From NCBI GenBank assembly GCA_035513345.1, contig DATKCF010000102.1, positions 1 through 8,769 of the forward strand: a DNA stretch of 8,769 nucleotides. Reading direction: 5' to 3'. This DNA comes from DATKCF01 sp035513345 (lineage in GTDB: Bacteria; Gemmatimonadota; Gemmatimonadetes; Longimicrobiales; RSA9). Made by a program: the position numbers and the translations under genes. The first letter of the stretch is position 1, and each line of letters starts with the position of its first letter. Under the pieces are notes generated by a model, which did no database searches, was not told the DNA's origin, and saw nothing but the letters and a program-made list of their open reading frames with translations. Below are positions 6,033-8,769 of the stretch, piece by piece.

Positions 6033-8483
6033 TCATTCGTAGCGGAGCGCGTTGGCCGGTCGGATCCGGGCGGCGCGAGCGGCCGGGATCCAGCACGCGA
6101 CGAGGGCGACGACGGAGAAGGCCAGGGCGACGCTCAGGTACGTGACGGGATCCTGTGGCGAGACACCGTAGAGGAGTCCGGACAGGAAGCTGGAGAGGAC
6201 GAGAGCGAGGATGACGCCGGTCGTGACGCCGGCAATGGCCATCAGCATGCCCTGCCGTACCACGAGACCGACGACCTGTCCGGTCCTGGCGCCCAGCGCC
6301 ATGCGCACACCGATCTCGCGCGTTCGCTGGCTGACGCCGTACGCCAGGACGCCGTAGATGCCGACGATCGCGAGGGCGAGGGCGACGGCGGCGAACACGC
6401 CGAGGAGGACCATTGCGAAGCGGGGTTGGGCGACGGATGCTGAAAGCACTTCCTCGAGCGTCCTGACTTCGGAGATGGCCACGGACGGATTGGCCGTGCG
6501 AATCTCACCGCGGATGGCGTCGAGATAGCGGCGAGGCGGACCCTCGGTCGCGACGGTGAGCGTCATGCTGCGCATCGAGCCCATGAAGTTGTCGTTGACC
6601 TGCGCGTGCGGTACGTAGTAACGAGTCTTCGAGGCCGCCGTGATGCCGTCGTGGGCGACATTGCCGACGACACCGATCACGACGGCGGTGTCGGGCGCAC
6701 CGCTGGCCAGGACCCTGTGCCCGAGCGGGCTTTCGTTGCCCCAGTACCTGCGCGCAACGACTTCGTTGATGAGGACGACGGCGGCACTTCCGCGTGCATC
6801 GCGCTCGTCGAATGCCCGCCCTTCAAGGACCGGAATGCCCATCGTTTCGAGGTAGCCGGGTGTGGCCCACTGCCAGTCGCCCTGTGTCGATTCGTTCGGG
6901 CCGGGCACGTAGTCGACGGGCCGGAAGAAGGAGTCGCCCATCGTGCTGGCGAGCGGCAGCAGCCGCACGGCGCCCGCGGTGCGGACGCCCGGGATCTCGC
7001 GGATCCGCCGGAGCAGCTCGGAATAGAAGCGGTCGATCGAGGCCGCATCGGGATAGCTGCCGCTCGGTGCGGTAATGCGGAGCGTGAGCGCGTTCCCGGC
7101 CTGAAAGCCCGGGTCGACCTGAAGCAGGCTGACGAAGGTGCGGATCAGGAGTCCCGATCCCGTCAGCAGGATGACGGCCATCGCCAACTGGGACGCAACC
7201 AGCAGTCCCTGAATCCGGCTCGAGCCCGTGGCGCTGCGACCGGCGCGGCCCGCCTGGCGCAGACTCGCGCTCAGACCCGCGCGGCTGATACGGAGCGCGG
7301 GCACGGCGCCGAAGAGAAGGACCGTGAACAGCGAGATCGCCAGCGTGAACAGCATGACGGGGACGTCAAGCGACACCGAGCCGGCACGCGGAACCGCGTT
7401 CGGATCGATGGCAAGGAGCAGCCGGACGCCGGCGAACGCGAAACCGTACCCGATCACGCCCGCCGCACCCGCCAGCACCAGGTTCTCCGTCAGGAGCTGA
7501 CGGAGGATACGCGCCCGTCCCGCGCCCAGCGCCGTTCTCACCGCGACTTCGCCCCGACGCACCTCGGACCGCGACAGGAGCAGGTTCGCGACATTGCCGC
7601 ACGCGATCAGCAGAACGAACCCGACAGCGCCCAGCAGGATCAGGATCGTGGCGCGGGCACTGCCCACGATGTCAGCCTTCGCGGCGAAAAGACGCGGCGC
7701 GAAGCGTCGCTCAGCACTGTACAGGCCGATGGGTTCGACGCCGGCCATGACCCGGTCCAGGTCCGCGCGCGCGTCCTCGAGCGTGACGCCATCGCGCAAA
7801 CGGGCGACGCCGTAGAAGCCGTGACTGCCGCCGCTGCCGAGATCGGGCGCCGGTGACTCCAGGTCCACGTACTGCGGATAGAACACAGCGCTCGCCGATG
7901 GCGCCGAATAGTCCGCCGGCAACGCGAAACCTTCGGGCAGCACGCCAAGCACCGGAACCCGGCTGCCGTTCAGCTCGACCGTGCGATCCGTGATCCCGCG
8001 ATCGCCCCCATGGCGGCGCTGCCAGACCTCCCACGAGAGCAACACGCCCGCGTCCGGCTGCTGCGCTTCCTCCCACGTGAACACCCGCCCGATGACAGGC
8101 GACACGCCGAGAACCTCGAACACGTTCGGCGTCACGAACGCCGCACCCACGCGCTCCGGACTGTCCACTGACGTGAACGTCGTGCTCGTCGTACCGTACA
8201 GCGCGACGTCCTCCAGCGTGCGGTTCTCCTGATGGAAAAGCTGATACTCCGGGATCGACACCCACGTCTTGTCAGGAAAGTTGTCCCAGCTCGTCCACAG
8301 AGTCACCACTTCCTCCGGCTCGGACCACGGCAGCGGACGCAGCAGAACACCGTTCGCAACGCTGAAGATCGCGGCCGTCGCACCAATGCCGAGCGCCAGC
8401 GTCAGTACCGCCGCCATCGCGAAGCCCGGACTCCTGCGAAGCGACCGGACCGCGAACCCGAGATCCTGCAGCAACGAACTCAT
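6033..8483 (-). CDS. Orphan MacB/FtsX-type ABC permease with duplicated permease domain (ADOP type)
   Basis: From ATG at 8483 the product is 816 residues, within the usual range for these permeases. It starts with a short cytoplasmic helix and SLRRSPGFAMAAVLTLALG (residues 14-32), the classic family N-terminus. Predicted membrane helices are near 21-48, 278-303, 333-358, 373-398, 425-450, 688-715, 738-765 and 781-801. They form two FtsX units (RRGEVAVRTALGAGR at 309-323 and QRTREIGVRMALGAR at 719-733), each preceded by a large MacB-type periplasmic domain (about 50-275 and 451-685). The C-terminus RAARIRPANALRYE is typical. There is no Walker A or ABC signature, so an ATPase would have to come from elsewhere, hence 'orphan'. 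MacB relatives couple ATP hydrolysis to periplasmic work without passing substrate through the membrane. Which substrate or signal is involved here cannot be read from the sequence. I chose 8483 because AGGAGG lies just upstream and the conserved N-terminus begins there. The frame itself stays open upstream to the window edge. Confidence 0.94.
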   Translation of the reverse strand: MSSLLQDLGFAVRSLRRSPGFAMAAVLTLALGIGATAAIFSVANGVLLRPLPWSEPEEVVTLWTSWDNFPDKTWVSIPEYQLFHQENRTLEDVALYGTTSTTFTSVDSPERVGAAFVTPNVFEVLGVSPVIGRVFTWEEAQQPDAGVLLSWEVWQRRHGGDRGITDRTVELNGSRVPVLGVLPEGFALPADYSAPSASAVFYPQYVDLESPAPDLGSGGSHGFYGVARLRDGVTLEDARADLDRVMAGVEPIGLYSAERRFAPRLFAAKADIVGSARATILILLGAVGFVLLIACGNVANLLLSRSEVRRGEVAVRTALGAGRARILRQLLTENLVLAGAAGVIGYGFAFAGVRLLLAIDPNAVPRAGSVSLDVPVMLFTLAISLFTVLLFGAVPALRISRAGLSASLRQAGRAGRSATGSSRIQGLLVASQLAMAVILLTGSGLLIRTFVSLLQVDPGFQAGNALTLRITAPSGSYPDAASIDRFYSELLRRIREIPGVRTAGAVRLLPLASTMGDSFFRPVDYVPGPNESTQGDWQWATPGYLETMGIPVLEGRAFDERDARGSAAVVLINEVVARRYWGNESPLGHRVLASGAPDTAVVIGVVGNVAHDGITAASKTRYYVPHAQVNDNFMGSMRSMTLTVATEGPPRRYLDAIRGEIRTANPSVAISEVRTLEEVLSASVAQPRFAMVLLGVFAAVALALAIVGIYGVLAYGVSQRTREIGVRMALGARTGQVVGLVVRQGMLMAIAGVTTGVILALVLSSFLSGLLYGVSPQDPVTYLSVALAFSVVALVACWIPAARAARIRPANALRYE

Positions 8484-8768
8484 CACGCCTCCTCTCGACC
8501 GTCCGCGAAGCCTGTTGACCGAGCGGACCGCGATCGTCCCGATCCCTGGCCGCGCCAGTTCCTCCAGCTCACGAATCGCGACCAAGACGATCCGCCGATT
8601 CTCGACATCCTCGACGCAGAACAGCACTCGCCCGCCGACGTGCACGGCGACCGTTTCCACACCATCGATCTCGCCTCGAACTCCCACGGGCAGGCCTTCC
8701 GCCGCCACCCTGTCGATGCGTGCCACTACAAGCGCCCGTTCCGGTCCCGACAGAGACCGGAGCGTGTC
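8484..8768 (-). CDS. Unrecognised open frame, in phase with the permease and open at the window edge
   Basis: Reading from the window edge, 95 codons are open and run without a stop into the permease start. The composition looks coding: many codons begin with G and third positions are mostly G or C. The translation contains plausible secondary structure, for example RVLFCVEDVENRRIVLVAI and RELEELARPGIGTIAV. The other minus frames and the plus frames look like Ser/Arg-rich shadows. It does not resemble the helical cytoplasmic N-terminal extension of many ADOP permeases, and I cannot name a family. It could be the 3' part of an upstream gene whose stop was lost or hidden by a frameshift, a true N-terminal extension of the permease, or untranslated leader. 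Low certainty. Confidence 0.3.
8488..8493 (-). promoter_or_regulatory. Shine-Dalgarno fixing the permease start
   Basis: A perfect AGGAGG (within GAGAGGAGG) sits four bases before ATG at 8483. It matters because the frame is open for at least 95 codons upstream, with a possible GTG start at 8726. This site and the family-typical N-terminus make 8483 the preferred start. Confidence 0.8.
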
Positions 8769-8769
8769 C

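Noticed and set aside
6606..7856. Plus-strand open frame of 416 codons
   Set aside because: It is antisense to the permease gene. The product is rich in Arg, Asp and Gln and hydrophilic throughout, without domains.
8517..8769. Plus-strand open frame in the region upstream of the permease
   Set aside because: It has no start codon of its own, runs on from the antisense of the permease, and its product has no recognisable pattern; the minus frame has better codon character.
1..8769. tRNA, rRNA, CRISPR array, insertion sequence, attachment site or replication origin
   Set aside because: I saw no cloverleaf, no regularly spaced repeats, no transposase and no terminal inverted repeats on either strand.

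Overview
The window is GC-rich, densely coding DNA, and every gene I can support lies on the minus strand, so transcription runs from high to low coordinates. The best guess for the host is a soil- or sediment-type Acidobacteriota, with Gemmatimonadota or a related lineage as the alternative. The reasons are an ATPase-less duplicated FtsX/MacB-type permease (the 'acidobacterial duplicated orphan permease' type) beside a DUF1592-type cytochrome-like protein, a Tat-exported DUF1552 protein and an exported ankyrin protein. No rRNA, tRNA or marker gene is present to settle it.

Layout in transcription order. (a) 8769-8484 is an open frame with no recognised family. It runs from the window edge in phase into the permease gene. 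(b) 8483-6033 encodes an 816-residue orphan permease with eight predicted membrane helices. (c) 6032-5858 is a 175-bp gap, the only sizeable non-coding gap between genes, and holds a perfect 12-bp palindrome. (d) 5857-3356 encodes an 833-residue secreted protein with DUF1587/1595/1592/1588/1585-type domains, a carbohydrate-binding-like insert and two CxxCH motifs. (e) 3280-1868 encodes a 470-residue DUF1552 protein with a twin-arginine signal. (f) 1838-1 encodes a secreted ankyrin-repeat protein, cut by the window edge after 612 codons.

Genes d-e-f look like one operon, with gaps of 75 and 29 nt, each gene having its own Shine-Dalgarno and no U-tract terminator between them. All three products carry export signals: Sec for the DUF1592-type and ankyrin proteins, Tat for the DUF1552 protein. 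They are therefore expected to act outside the cytoplasm, possibly as one complex or pathway. The DUF1592/DUF1552 pairing is known by co-occurrence in Planctomycetes, Verrucomicrobia and Acidobacteria, but I know of no established biochemical function. This secreted cassette is the best candidate in the window for an undescribed system. The permease is separated by the palindrome-bearing gap and is probably a different transcription unit.
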